Source: Nocardioides halotolerans DSM 19273 (GTDB taxonomy: Bacteria; Actinomycetota; Actinomycetes; Propionibacteriales; Nocardioidaceae). From it: a stretch of DNA of 64,000 nucleotides. Below are positions 25,235 to 33,077 of this stretch, one piece after another. A program made the position numbers and the translations under genes. Every line of letters begins with the position of its first letter. Position 1 is the first letter of the stretch. Location of the stretch: NCBI RefSeq assembly GCF_000422805.1, contig NZ_KE383924.1, forward strand, positions 276,864 through 340,863. The letters run 5' to 3'. Below the pieces are notes generated by a model. It did no database searches, was not told where the DNA came from, and worked only from the letters and a program-made list of their open reading frames with translations.

Positions 25235-25270
25235 TAAACTTCTCGTGTCAACCGAGTTGAGGGAGTCCGC

Positions 25271-26023
25271 GTGACCCAGGTCCAGACCCGTCGAGAGCGC
25301 CAGCGAGAGGCGACGTACGACGAGATCACCCGCGTCTCTCGGGAGCTGTTGGCCGAGGGCGCCGAGCTGTCGCTGCGCGCGGTCGCGGGCCGGATGGGGA
25401 TGACGCCGCCGGCGCTCTACCGCTACGTCAGCAGCTACCAGGAGCTCGTCGACCTGGTCGCCTTCGAGATCGACAAGGCTGCGACCGAGACGTTCGCGGC
25501 CGCTGCCGACCGGCTGCCCGCCGACGACCACGCCGGGCGCCTGGTCGCGTCGGTCACCGAGTTCCGGATGTGGGCGCTGGGCAACCCGCGCGAGTTCACC
25601 CTCGCCTTCGCCAACCCGATCGCCGACGTGCGATGCATGCGTCGCGAGATGCTCACGATCTCCAACTCGGGTCACCTCATGACCGGTCAGATGCGCGCGC
25701 TGTGGGAGCACAACCACCACCCGATCCCGCGGCTGGAGGACCTGCCGCCCGCGGTGCGTGAGTCGGTCACCGACCCGCTCATCCCGGCGAAGGTCGACGA
25801 CCTCGCGCTCGAGGACCGCGGCCTGGTCTGGCTCTTCCAGCAGGGCTGGACGACGCTCTACGGCGTGGTGGCCCTCGAGGTCTTCGGCCACATGGACCCG
25901 CGCATCATCGAGTCCGGCGAGATGTTCGTGCACGTGGTGCGCGAGTTCGCGCCGAAGATCGGGCTGGCCGAGGACATCGACCGGCTCGAGGCGATGATCC
26001 GCGAGCGGATCGCGCGCCGCTGA
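25271..26023 (+). CDS. TetR-family regulator, divergent from MMPL transporter
   Basis: A 250-residue TetR protein with N-terminal HTH (LSLRAVAGRMGMTPPALYRY, about residues 36-55) and a C-terminal domain of the WHG type (FANPIADVRCMRREM, WLFQQGWTTLYGVVALEVFG). GAGGGAG precedes the GTG start. It most likely represses the divergent MMPL gene and itself through the palindromes in the intergenic region. Ligand unknown. Confidence 0.88.
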   Translation: MTQVQTRRERQREATYDEITRVSRELLAEGAELSLRAVAGRMGMTPPALYRYVSSYQELVDLVAFEIDKAATETFAAAADRLPADDHAGRLVASVTEFRMWALGNPREFTLAFANPIADVRCMRREMLTISNSGHLMTGQMRALWEHNHHPIPRLEDLPPAVRESVTDPLIPAKVDDLALEDRGLVWLFQQGWTTLYGVVALEVFGHMDPRIIESGEMFVHVVREFAPKIGLAEDIDRLEAMIRERIARR

Positions 26024-26024
26024 A

Positions 26025-26630
26025 CTATCCGAGCACGCCGTAGTTGGGCAGCCGGTACGCCCGCTCGTAGCCGTCGCCGACGAAGTCGGTGTCGTTGTTG
26101 CCGACGTTCGCGATGAGCGTGTAACCCTCGTCGGCGAAGTGGTCGCGGCAGCGCTGCTTGCCGACGACGAGCGCCCCGCCCTTCGGGCGCAGGCAGACCT
26201 CCGTGACCGGGAACCCGGCCCGGGTGAGCTGGCTGACCGTGCGCGCCTGCTGCGTGGCGACCCGGCCGGAGTTGAAGACGACGGCGACGTCGAGGCGGTC
26301 GAGCATCCTCGCGAAGCGGCGCATCCGCGGGATCGCCCCGCCACCGTCGTAGTAGGTGGCGATCACGGTGTTGTCGATGTCGAAGTTGACCGCGAGCTCC
26401 TCGTCGCCGGACTTCGCGGCCACGCGCTGGCGCACGTAGGGCCCGAAGCCCTGCATCGCGGCCTTCACGTCGGCCAGCCACTGCGCGCGGGTCGGCACCT
26501 TCTTCGCCGCGACCGTCCACCTCGCGGGGTGCGCGCCGACCGCGGGCGCCGACGCGGACGCCGCGGGTGGGACGGAGGCGAGGCCGGCGGCGACGGCGAG
26601 GGCGGCGAGCAGTCGGAGCAGCCGAGTCAT
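26025..26630 (-). CDS. Secreted HAD-family acid phosphatase
   Basis: A 201-residue protein with a signal peptide (LLRLLAALAVAAGLASV, cleavage near ASA) and a HAD core: NFDIDNTVIATYYDGG holds the DxDxT nucleophile motif, VVFNSGRV is motif II and NVGNNDTDF the acidic motif. It resembles class B acid phosphatase-like proteins that act outside the membrane. A TACGGT box lies 6 nt before the ATG, suggesting a leaderless transcript although GAGG is also close. It ends 2 bp from the convergent tetR. Confidence 0.85.
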   Translation of the reverse strand: MTRLLRLLAALAVAAGLASVPPAASASAPAVGAHPARWTVAAKKVPTRAQWLADVKAAMQGFGPYVRQRVAAKSGDEELAVNFDIDNTVIATYYDGGGAIPRMRRFARMLDRLDVAVVFNSGRVATQQARTVSQLTRAGFPVTEVCLRPKGGALVVGKQRCRDHFADEGYTLIANVGNNDTDFVGDGYERAYRLPNYGVLG

Positions 26631-26659
26631 GTCCTCACCGTAACCGGGCGGGCGAGAGC

Positions 26660-27346
26660 TCAGCCGAGCACCTCGTCGACCCACTCGGGGACCAGCTCGC
26701 CGGCCGGTCCGTGCCGGGCCTCGTGGAAGTGGTGGCTGCCCTCGCTCGGGACGAGGTTGAGCTCGAGGGTGCGGGCGCCGTACGCGCGAGCAGCGAGGAC
26801 GAACCCGGCGGCGGGGTAGACCGCGCCCGAGGTGCCGATCGAGACGAACAGGTCGGCGGAGTCGAGGGCGCCGAACACGCGGTCCATCTCGTAGGGCACC
26901 TCGCCGAACCACACGACGTCGGGCCGCAGCCCACGGCTGCCGCACGACGGGCAGGGCGGGCCGCCGACCAGGTCGCCTTCCCACGCGTGCCGCCCCGCGC
27001 AGGCCCGGCACAGCGCCGAGCGGAGCTCGCCGTGCAGGTGCAGCACGCGGCTCGAGCCGGCGCGCTCGTGGAGGTCGTCGATGTTCTGGGTGACGACGAG
27101 CAGGTCGTCGCCCCACGCCTCCTCCAGCCGGGCCAGCGCGAGGTGCGCCGCGTTGGGCTCGACCGACGCGAGCGCGGCGCGGCGGGCGTCGTAGAAGCGG
27201 TGCACGACGTCCGGTTGCCGCTCGAACGCCTCGGGTGTGGCGACGTCCTCGACCCGGTGCCCCTCCCAGAGCCCGTCGGCGTCGCGGAACGTAGGCACCC
27301 CGCTCTCGGCGGAGATCCCGGCTCCGGTGAGCGCGACGATGCGCAC
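26660..27346 (-). CDS. Sirtuin (NAD-dependent protein deacylase)
   Basis: A 228-residue Sir2 enzyme that removes acyl groups from lysines using NAD+. Motifs in order: ALTGAGISAESGVPTFRD, VTQNIDDLHERAG, LHLHGEL (catalytic His), four zinc cysteines (CRAC and CPSC), PDVVWFGE and IGTSGAVYPAAGF. The class III-type Tyr/Arg pair (Y52DARR) may favour desuccinylation (inference). The GTG start overlaps the stop of the upstream methyltransferase gene by one base. Confidence 0.93.
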   Translation of the reverse strand: MRIVALTGAGISAESGVPTFRDADGLWEGHRVEDVATPEAFERQPDVVHRFYDARRAALASVEPNAAHLALARLEEAWGDDLLVVTQNIDDLHERAGSSRVLHLHGELRSALCRACAGRHAWEGDLVGGPPCPSCGSRGLRPDVVWFGEVPYEMDRVFGALDSADLFVSIGTSGAVYPAAGFVLAARAYGARTLELNLVPSEGSHHFHEARHGPAGELVPEWVDEVLG

Positions 27347-28308
27347 TACATGCCGCCCTGGTAGTAGTCGATGATGTCCGCGCCCGAGATCGGCTCGCCG
27401 GTCTTGCGACCGAGGAAGAACACGCTGCTGGCGGCGTCGACGGAGTGCTTCGGGTCGAGGAAGCGGTCGAGCCAACTCAGCCAGAAGAACGCCAGCGACA
27501 CGACCCGGCCCACGGGCACCGACCGGGTCAGCGCCCGGACGAAGTGGTCGACAGACCAGCGCAGCGCGGTGCCCGCGCCCGCGACGGGGCCCGAGTCGAT
27601 CCGCTCGAAGCGGCGGAACAGGAAGCGGTGCCCGCTGTCGGTGAACCGGGTGAAGTCGTAGGGGCCCTCGTGGACCTGCTGGAGGAACGGCGTGTCCGCG
27701 TAGACGAGCCCGCCGGTGCGGAGCACGCGCTCGATCTCACCGGCGACGACGGTCGGCTCCAGCACGTGCTCGAGCACGGCCTGCACGATGACGCCGTCGA
27801 CGCTGCCGTCGGCCAGCGGGATCGAGTGGCCGTCACCGACGAACTGCGTGACCGGGCTGGCGTAGACGTCGAACGAGATCAGGTCGACGGCCGGGTCGGC
27901 GTAGAGGCCCTCGAGGCCGTCGCCGACGGTGCCGCCGCCGATGACGAGGATGCGCGGGCGCCGGTCGGTGACCTCGCTCTTCAGGAGCTCCTGCATGCGC
28001 GCGACGTTCGCGGGCGCCGTGGTGTTGGCGGGGTGCAGCAGCCGGCGCAGCATTCCGGCGGACCGCGAGCGGCGCACCTCCGACGCGCCCTCGACCGCAC
28101 GCAGCCGGTCGGCGTCGAGCACGCTCGCCTCGAAGTCGACCAGGGCCGGCACGCCCGACACCACCGGGAACGGCTGGTCGGCCAGCGCGCACCCGGCCCC
28201 CCTGCACAGCCAACGCTCCCCCGCCGCGCCCCGCTCGCGCCGCACCCTGCTCCCGCACCGCGGGCAGATGAACAGGTCGAGGTCGACCATGGCGTCGAGG
28301 GCGAGCAC
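27346..28308 (-). CDS. SAM methyltransferase with N-terminal zinc-ribbon-like segment
   Basis: About 320 residues. The first 60 carry a zinc-ribbon-like pattern (FICPRCGSRVRRE and WLCRGAGC) as in Trm112-like or UbiE-type proteins; a type 11 methyltransferase core follows (RILVIGGGTVGDGLEGLY, SIPLADGSVDGVIVQAVLEH, ERVLRTGGLVYADTPF). Substrate unknown. The GTG at 28308 is preferred to the ATG at 28290 because TAGGCT stands 7 nt before it. Coupled to the sirtuin gene. Confidence 0.8.
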   Translation of the reverse strand: MLALDAMVDLDLFICPRCGSRVRRERGAAGERWLCRGAGCALADQPFPVVSGVPALVDFEASVLDADRLRAVEGASEVRRSRSAGMLRRLLHPANTTAPANVARMQELLKSEVTDRRPRILVIGGGTVGDGLEGLYADPAVDLISFDVYASPVTQFVGDGHSIPLADGSVDGVIVQAVLEHVLEPTVVAGEIERVLRTGGLVYADTPFLQQVHEGPYDFTRFTDSGHRFLFRRFERIDSGPVAGAGTALRWSVDHFVRALTRSVPVGRVVSLAFFWLSWLDRFLDPKHSVDAASSVFFLGRKTGEPISGADIIDYYQGGM

Positions 28309-28330
28309 GCCTCGAAGCCTAGGTCCCGCG

Positions 28331-28939
28331 TCAGCGCGAGTGGAGGGTGACGACGTAGCCGGCCGTCTCGTCGTACGGCGCGCGGTCCCAGGTCGAGAAG
28401 CGGTCGACGGGGGCGAGGCCGGCGGCGGCGAACGCACGGTCGACGTCGGCGAGGGGGGTGACCGGGCAGTCGCCGGGGAGGTGGGCCGCGTCGAGGCCGA
28501 AGCCGCACGCGAGGAGCCCGCCCTCGTCGAGCTGGGCGGCGAGGTGGGCGGCCGCGCTCTCGAGGCTGCCGGGCTCCAGCAGCGGGATCGTGTTGCCGGC
28601 GACCACGACCACGTCGAAGCGCTGGCCGGTGTCGAGCACGGCGAGGTCGCCGACCCGCCAGTCGAGCTCGGGTGCCTCGTCGCGCGCCATCGCCAGCATC
28701 GCGGCGTCGACGTCGACACCGAGCACGTCGTAGCCGAGCTCGGCCAGCCGGATCGCCACCCGTCCGGTGCCGCAGCCCGCGTCGAGCACCCGCGCCGGCG
28801 GGTCGACGAGACCGGCGACGAACGCCGCCTCGCCGTGCACGTCGTCGCCGCGGGCCGCCATCGCGCGGAAGCGCTCGGCGTACCGCTGCGCGTAGTCGGG
28901 GCCGACCGTCTCGCGGGCGATCTGCTGCCACCGGGTCAC
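28331..28939 (-). CDS. Class I SAM-dependent methyltransferase
   Basis: A 202-residue methyltransferase: SAM motif I VLDAGCGTGRVAIRLAELG, acidic VLGVDVDAAMLAMA and motif IV FDVVVVAGNTIPLL. The N-terminus (VTRWQQIARETVGPDYAQRY) is typical of small actinobacterial members. Its GTG overlaps the NADAR stop as GTGA. Substrate unknown. Confidence 0.88.
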   Translation of the reverse strand: MTRWQQIARETVGPDYAQRYAERFRAMAARGDDVHGEAAFVAGLVDPPARVLDAGCGTGRVAIRLAELGYDVLGVDVDAAMLAMARDEAPELDWRVGDLAVLDTGQRFDVVVVAGNTIPLLEPGSLESAAAHLAAQLDEGGLLACGFGLDAAHLPGDCPVTPLADVDRAFAAAGLAPVDRFSTWDRAPYDETAGYVVTLHSR

Positions 28940-29502
28940 GACGCGTCCTCCAGCGCGGCGCGCGCCTCCATCAGCGCGAAGCCGAGCAGGTTGAGGCCGC
29001 GCCAGCGGTCGGGCTGCTCGGCGTGCTCCGAGTCGGCGGCCAGCCCGATGCCCCAGACCCGGTCGACGGGCGAGGCCTCCACGAGCACGCGCCCGCGGGT
29101 CGAGAGCAGGTAGTCGCGCAGCGCCGGGTCCTGGCCGAACTTCAACGTCGAACCGGTGACGACGACCTCCCAGCGTCGTGCCGTCCAGGCCGCGTCGTCG
29201 AAACCACGCACCCGGCGCCCGAGGTCCTTGGCCGCGGCGGGCGTGCGAGCCGCGAGCACCCGGCCGGCCGCGTCGTCGTCGCCGAACAGCACGGCCTTGC
29301 GCCACATCATGTAGTGCTCGGCGGACGCGAAGCGGACCCCCGCCTCGTCCTCGAACACCGCCGGCCACCACTGGCTCAGGCACCACTGGCCGACCCGCTC
29401 GCCCTTGGGCGTGTGCCCCCAGAAGTGCAGCCACTTCACCCGCTGGCCACCGCTCACCGCGGCGACGAGCTCGTCGACCGACCGCGCGTCGAGCGGGTCC
29501 AT
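28936..29502 (-). CDS. NADAR-family protein (DUF1768, YbiA-like)
   Basis: A 188-residue NADAR protein. Features: WLHFWGHTPKGE, WWPAVFEDEAGVRFASAEHY, MMWRKAVLFGD and the C-terminal WGIGLAADSEHAEQPDRWRG, as in YbiA. The family acts on ADP-ribose-like or N-glycosidic substrates; some members remove ADP-ribose from guanine. The ATG at 29502 overlaps the stop of a decayed toxin gene as TGATG. It leads a run with two methyltransferases and a sirtuin. Confidence 0.88.
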   Translation of the reverse strand: MDPLDARSVDELVAAVSGGQRVKWLHFWGHTPKGERVGQWCLSQWWPAVFEDEAGVRFASAEHYMMWRKAVLFGDDDAAGRVLAARTPAAAKDLGRRVRGFDDAAWTARRWEVVVTGSTLKFGQDPALRDYLLSTRGRVLVEASPVDRVWGIGLAADSEHAEQPDRWRGLNLLGFALMEARAALEDAS

Positions 29503-29729
29503 CAGAGACGGAACGGGAAGCCGGCCACGCGCCGCGACCTGACCGCGGGGATGCTGTCCCAACCGGGCCAGATCACTCCGGACTCCGGCCATTCAAGGAT
29601 GGTGTTGACCATCTAGTCGGCGGCCGCCTCGAACCGATTGCCGAGCCCGGCGCCACGCTCCTCGTACCAAGTGACTTCGGCGCGGAGTTCGGCAAGAGCC
29701 TCAGGGTGATACCGAACGTCGAGCGTCAC
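29502..29729 (-). pseudogene. Decayed RelE/ParE-type toxin
   Basis: Read from the GTG at 29729, which overlaps the antitoxin stop as GTGA: VRYHPEALAELRAEVTWYEE then LGNRFEAAAD, an in-frame TAG at 29613-29615, and the same frame goes on with NTILEWPESGVIWPGWD and VRSRRVAGFPFRL before a TGA. The sequence on both sides of the TAG reads as one ParE/RelE-fold toxin, so the TAG is a nonsense mutation; the last ~25 residues, including the usual catalytic or C-terminal strand, are missing as well. Confidence 0.82.
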
Positions 29730-29974
29730 CGTTGCTGCCTCGCGGCGCGGTCCGCCGCCAGTTGAGCCCTGACCTCGTCACGCGAAAGGGTCCGCACCCG
29801 ACCGCTGGTGATGTCGTCGACCCGAGACGTGATCTCTGCCGTCCACGCCTCGTGAACCTCAGCCGAATCGGCCGCGTCGTCGAGGCTGGCGAGCAGTGCG
29901 TTCGCCACCTGCGCACGCTGATCCACCGGGAGCGTCAACGCCAACTGCGTGATCTCATCGATTCCGGCGGTCAT
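29726..29974 (-). CDS. Addiction-module antitoxin (putative)
   Basis: An 82-residue protein of the addiction-module component type (MTAGIDEITQLALTLPVDQR, then ALLASLDD and AWTAEITSRVDDI), usually encoded before a RelE/ParE toxin. TAGAAT lies 7 nt before the ATG at 29974, so a leaderless start there is preferred to the ATG at 29983, which would overlap the box. The toxin that follows is broken while the antitoxin is intact. Confidence 0.82.
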   Translation of the reverse strand: MTAGIDEITQLALTLPVDQRAQVANALLASLDDAADSAEVHEAWTAEITSRVDDITSGRVRTLSRDEVRAQLAADRAARQQR

Positions 29975-30011
29975 GGGCGTCATTCTACGCGCCCTCCGTG
30001 CCGGGCCGTCC

Positions 30012-30230
30012 TCAACGAGCAGCCCACATCGCCTTGAACTCCGCTCGTACGACTTCCGCTGGGATGTCACGCGACGGATCTGCCTTGAGCGCGTCGTAGG
30101 TGGCAGCGGCCTCAGTCCGCAGCCAGCCGTCCGCTGCCACGTCGAAGTCGTCGTCGGTCATGTTTGCCGGAGCGTTCCGAAGCCGATCGAAGTCCTCGAC
30201 CATCTCGTCGACATCCGCCTCGTCGGTCAT
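30012..30230 (-). CDS. Small acidic hypothetical protein
   Basis: A 72-residue acidic helical protein (MTDEADVDEMVEDFDRLRNA and ending AEVVRAEFKAMWAAR). Its ATG overlaps the stop of the upstream 91-residue ORF as ATGA and it lies 37 bp before the antitoxin gene. Size, charge and setting resemble antitoxins or immunity proteins, but no family is recognised. Confidence 0.55.
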   Translation of the reverse strand: MTDEADVDEMVEDFDRLRNAPANMTDDDFDVAADGWLRTEAAATYDALKADPSRDIPAEVVRAEFKAMWAAR

Positions 30231-30502
30231 GTACGGAGCTCGCCTTCGTACACGCAGAGATCGATGGATTGGCCATGGAAAGTGAGCGCCGAGCCGACGA
30301 GTTCGCCAACTTCGTTGCGGAGTGGCGCACACGATTCGAGCGGCCGGCCCGCAAGACCCGAGAAGGGTTCCTCGCTGCTTGCGTCTCGGAGCGTCCAGCG
30401 CCCGGCCGGGTCGACGTAGTCGCACGGCAGGAGCCACGACTCATCACCTGCTCGGGTCAGGCCAACGTCCAGACACCAGTCGGTCGCCCCACTGAGGAAC
30501 AA
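30227..30502 (-). CDS. Hypothetical protein, probably 5'-truncated or frameshifted
   Basis: Up to 91 residues from a weak TTG at 30502 (LFLSGATDWCLDVGLTRAGD to DLCVYEGELRT). The frame stays open upstream without an ATG or GTG (PRVGPAHLHFDGGVGLF) until a TGA, so the natural N-terminus is missing or lies in the preceding ORF (30549-30653) through a +1 frameshift. ATGA coupling to the next gene suggests it was once part of an operon. Composition is less GC-rich than the neighbours. Confidence 0.4.
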   Translation of the reverse strand: MFLSGATDWCLDVGLTRAGDESWLLPCDYVDPAGRWTLRDASSEEPFSGLAGRPLESCAPLRNEVGELVGSALTFHGQSIDLCVYEGELRT

Positions 30503-30548
30503 GCCGACCCCACCATCGAAGTGCAGATGAGCCGGCCCGACGCGAGGA

Positions 30549-30653
30549 TCACTCCTCGGTCAGCGTGGGCCACTCCGCCGACGGGTTCGGGCTGGCCAAG
30601 GTGTCGAGAGCATTGAGAACGTCTTCACGACGGTCTGTCCACTCGACTCCCAT
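30549..30653 (-). CDS. 34-residue ORF, possible N-terminal fragment
   Basis: MGVEWTDRREDVLNALDTLA then SPNPSAEWPTLTEE and TGA. It reads like the start of a larger protein. If one base is skipped at the stop, the frame enters the 91-residue ORF downstream (SDPRVGPAHLHFDGG), so both may be parts of one broken gene. No ribosome binding site of note. Confidence 0.3.
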   Translation of the reverse strand: MGVEWTDRREDVLNALDTLASPNPSAEWPTLTEE

Positions 30654-30799
30654 GCGCAGATCGTGTCACCACGGTCGTCGCACGCTGAGCAGTTCGCCGG
30701 GCCTGGCGAGACGACAGCGTCATCTCGATCGCGATTCTTGCCACGCATCTGCCACGCAGGAGGCGCCAGCAGGCCCCTGACCTGCACAAACGCGGCGGA
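30654..30799. other. Intergenic remnant, no gene supported
   Basis: Between the fragments and menB. Short ORFs here lack start signals and family features. The GC content is lower than in the flanks, in keeping with decayed or acquired DNA. Confidence 0.4.
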
Positions 30800-31717
30800 T
30801 CAGTAGTACCAGGGGTACGGCGACCAGTCGGGGTCGCGCTTCTCGAGGAACTGGTCGCGGCCCTCCTGGGCCTCGTCGGTCATGTAGGCCAGGCGGGTGG
30901 TCTCGCCGGCGAACAGCTGCTGGCCGACCAGGCCGTCGTCGATGAGGTTGAAGGAGTACTTCAGCATCCGCTGCGCGGTCGGGCTCTTGCCGTTGATGAT
31001 CCGGCCCCACTCGAGCGCGGTCGCCTCGAGCTCGGCGTGCGGGACCGCGCGGTTGACCGCGCCCATCCGCACGCCGTCCTCGGCGGAGTACTCCTGGCCG
31101 AGGAAGAAGATCTCGCGCGCGAACTTCTGGCCGACCTGGCGGGCGAGGTACGCCGAGCCGAAACCGCCGTCGAAGGAGCCCACGTCGGCATCGGTCTGCT
31201 TGAAGCGCGCCTCCTCGGCGCTCGCCAGCGTGAGGTCGCAGACCACGTGCAGCGAGTGGCCGCCGCCGGCCGTCCAGCCGGGCACCACGCAGATCACGAT
31301 CTTGGGCATGAAGCGGATCAGCCGCTGGCACTCGAGGATGTGCAGCCGGCCGAGCCGGGCCTTGTCGACGGTCTCGACGGTCTCGCCCTCGGCGTACTGA
31401 TATCCGGTGCGACCCCGGATCCGCTGGTCGCCGCCGGTGCAGAAGGCCCACTTGCCGTTCTTCTCGCTCGGCCCGTTGCCGGTGAGCAGCACGCAGCCGA
31501 CGTCGCTGGTCGTGCGCGCGTGCTCGAGGACGCGCAGCAGCTCGTCGACCGTGTGCGGGCGGAAGGCGTTGAGCACGTCGGGCCGGTCGAAGGCGATCCG
31601 GACGGTGCCGTGCGCCCGCGCGCGGTGGTAGGTGAGATCGGTGAGTTCCTCGAAGCCGGGCACCTCGTCCCAGGCCTCCGGGTCGAAGGTCTCCGACACT
31701 CCGTCGATCGCGCTCAT
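30800..31717 (-). CDS. menB: 1,4-dihydroxy-2-naphthoyl-CoA synthase
   Basis: A 305-residue crotonase-family ring-closing enzyme of menaquinone synthesis. Characteristic elements: RPDVLNAFRPHTVDELLRVL, FCTGGDQRIRGRTGYQY, VVPGWTAGGGHSLHVVCDL, VGSFDGGFGSAYLARQVGQK and the C-terminal WSPYPWYY. TAGCGT lies 8 nt before the ATG at 31717 and no ribosome binding site is seen, so the transcript is probably leaderless. No other men genes are near. Confidence 0.95.
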   Translation of the reverse strand: MSAIDGVSETFDPEAWDEVPGFEELTDLTYHRARAHGTVRIAFDRPDVLNAFRPHTVDELLRVLEHARTTSDVGCVLLTGNGPSEKNGKWAFCTGGDQRIRGRTGYQYAEGETVETVDKARLGRLHILECQRLIRFMPKIVICVVPGWTAGGGHSLHVVCDLTLASAEEARFKQTDADVGSFDGGFGSAYLARQVGQKFAREIFFLGQEYSAEDGVRMGAVNRAVPHAELEATALEWGRIINGKSPTAQRMLKYSFNLIDDGLVGQQLFAGETTRLAYMTDEAQEGRDQFLEKRDPDWSPYPWYY

Positions 31718-31758
31718 GGTGCGCCACGCTAACGGTCGACCGCTGCCACGATGACCGG

Positions 31759-33045
31759 GTGAGCACACCGGCGGCCCTGGCGGAGCCGACCGTCGCACCC
31801 CCGACCCGCTGGGTCGCGCTCCTGGCCCTGGCCAGTGTCGGGCTGTGGGCCGGGTTCTTCGGCCCGATCTCGGTGCTGCTCGCGCAGCAGGCCGAGGAGC
31901 TCAGCGCCGCTCACAAGGAGCAGGTGCTCGCGCTGGTCACCGGCGCCGGCGCGCTGGTGTCGGTCGTGTGCAACCCGCTGGCCGGCGCCTTCTCCGACCG
32001 CACGACGCTGCGCCACGGCCGGCGACTTCCCTGGCTCGTCGGCGGTGCGCTCGGCGGAGCGGCGGCGCTGCTGGTGCTGTCGGTCGCCCCGAACGTCGCG
32101 GTGATGCTGCTCGGCTGGTGCGGCGTGCAGGCCGCCCTCAACGCGATGCTCGCGGCGGTCACCGCGATGATCCCCGACCAGGTGCCGGTGGCGCGCCGCG
32201 GCCGGATCGGCGGCGTCGTCGCCGTCGCGCAGACCGTCGGCGTGGTGGCCGGCACCGGCATCGCCGCGGCGACCGGGAGCATCGCCGCCGGCTACCTCGC
32301 GATCGCGGCGTTCCTGCTCGTGCTCGCCGTGCCGTTCTCGCTCTCGTCGCGCGACCTGCCGCTGCCGGTCGAGGCGCGCCCGCCGTTCGACGTACGCCGC
32401 TTCCTCCGGTCGTTCTGGATCTCGCCGCGCCGGCACCCCGACTTCGGGTGGGCGTGGCTGACCCGCTTCCTGGTCAACCTCGGCAACGCGCTCGGGCTGC
32501 TCTACCTCCTCTACTTCCTGCAGGACGTCATCGGCTACAGCTCCGACGAGGCCGAGGACCGCGTGTTCGTGCTGACCGCCGTCTACGCGCTCACGCTGGT
32601 GCTCACCGCGGTCGTCTTCGGCGCGTGGAGCGACCGGCTCGGGCGGCGCAAGGTGTTCGTGATCTGGTCGGGCGTGGTGTCCGGCTTCGCGGCGGTCCTG
32701 CTCGGGGTCGGCCAGTCGTGGCCGGCCGCGCTGGCCGCGGCGGTCGTGATGGGGTGCGCGTTCGGCATCTACACGGCCGTCGACTTCGCGCTCATCACCG
32801 AGGTGCTGCCGACCGCGATCGACCGCGCCAAGGACCTCGGCGTCATCAACGTCGCCAACGCGCTGCCGCAGGTGTTCGCCCCCGTGCTCGCCGGCGTGCT
32901 CCTGGCGGTGGTCGAGGGCGCGGGCGGCGTGGTCGAGTCGGAGGGCGACGGGTTCTCGACCGGCTACCTCGCGCTCTACCTGCTGGCGTTCGTCGCGAGC
33001 GTGCTGGGCTCGGTGTTCGTCACCCGAATCCGCGGCGTGCGCTGA
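31759..33045 (+). CDS. MFS transporter
   Basis: A 428-residue 12-helix major facilitator protein. Features: motif A-like PLAGAFSDRTTLRHGRRLPW after helix 2 and the mid-protein repeat FGAWSDRLGRRKVFV. The layout (RRLPW, then MIPDQVPVARRGRIGG) resembles sugar:cation-type or permease-like actinobacterial MFS proteins. It is divergent from menB by 41 bp. Substrate unknown. Confidence 0.88.
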   Translation: MSTPAALAEPTVAPPTRWVALLALASVGLWAGFFGPISVLLAQQAEELSAAHKEQVLALVTGAGALVSVVCNPLAGAFSDRTTLRHGRRLPWLVGGALGGAAALLVLSVAPNVAVMLLGWCGVQAALNAMLAAVTAMIPDQVPVARRGRIGGVVAVAQTVGVVAGTGIAAATGSIAAGYLAIAAFLLVLAVPFSLSSRDLPLPVEARPPFDVRRFLRSFWISPRRHPDFGWAWLTRFLVNLGNALGLLYLLYFLQDVIGYSSDEAEDRVFVLTAVYALTLVLTAVVFGAWSDRLGRRKVFVIWSGVVSGFAAVLLGVGQSWPAALAAAVVMGCAFGIYTAVDFALITEVLPTAIDRAKDLGVINVANALPQVFAPVLAGVLLAVVEGAGGVVESEGDGFSTGYLALYLLAFVASVLGSVFVTRIRGVR

Positions 33046-33077
33046 TCCGCGGGGCCGCGGTCCCACGGTCCGGGGGA

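Noticed and set aside
30560..30787. Minus-strand 75-residue ORF before the gene fragments
   Set aside because: Overlaps the better-looking 34-residue ORF in another frame, Arg/Pro-rich end, no ribosome binding site.
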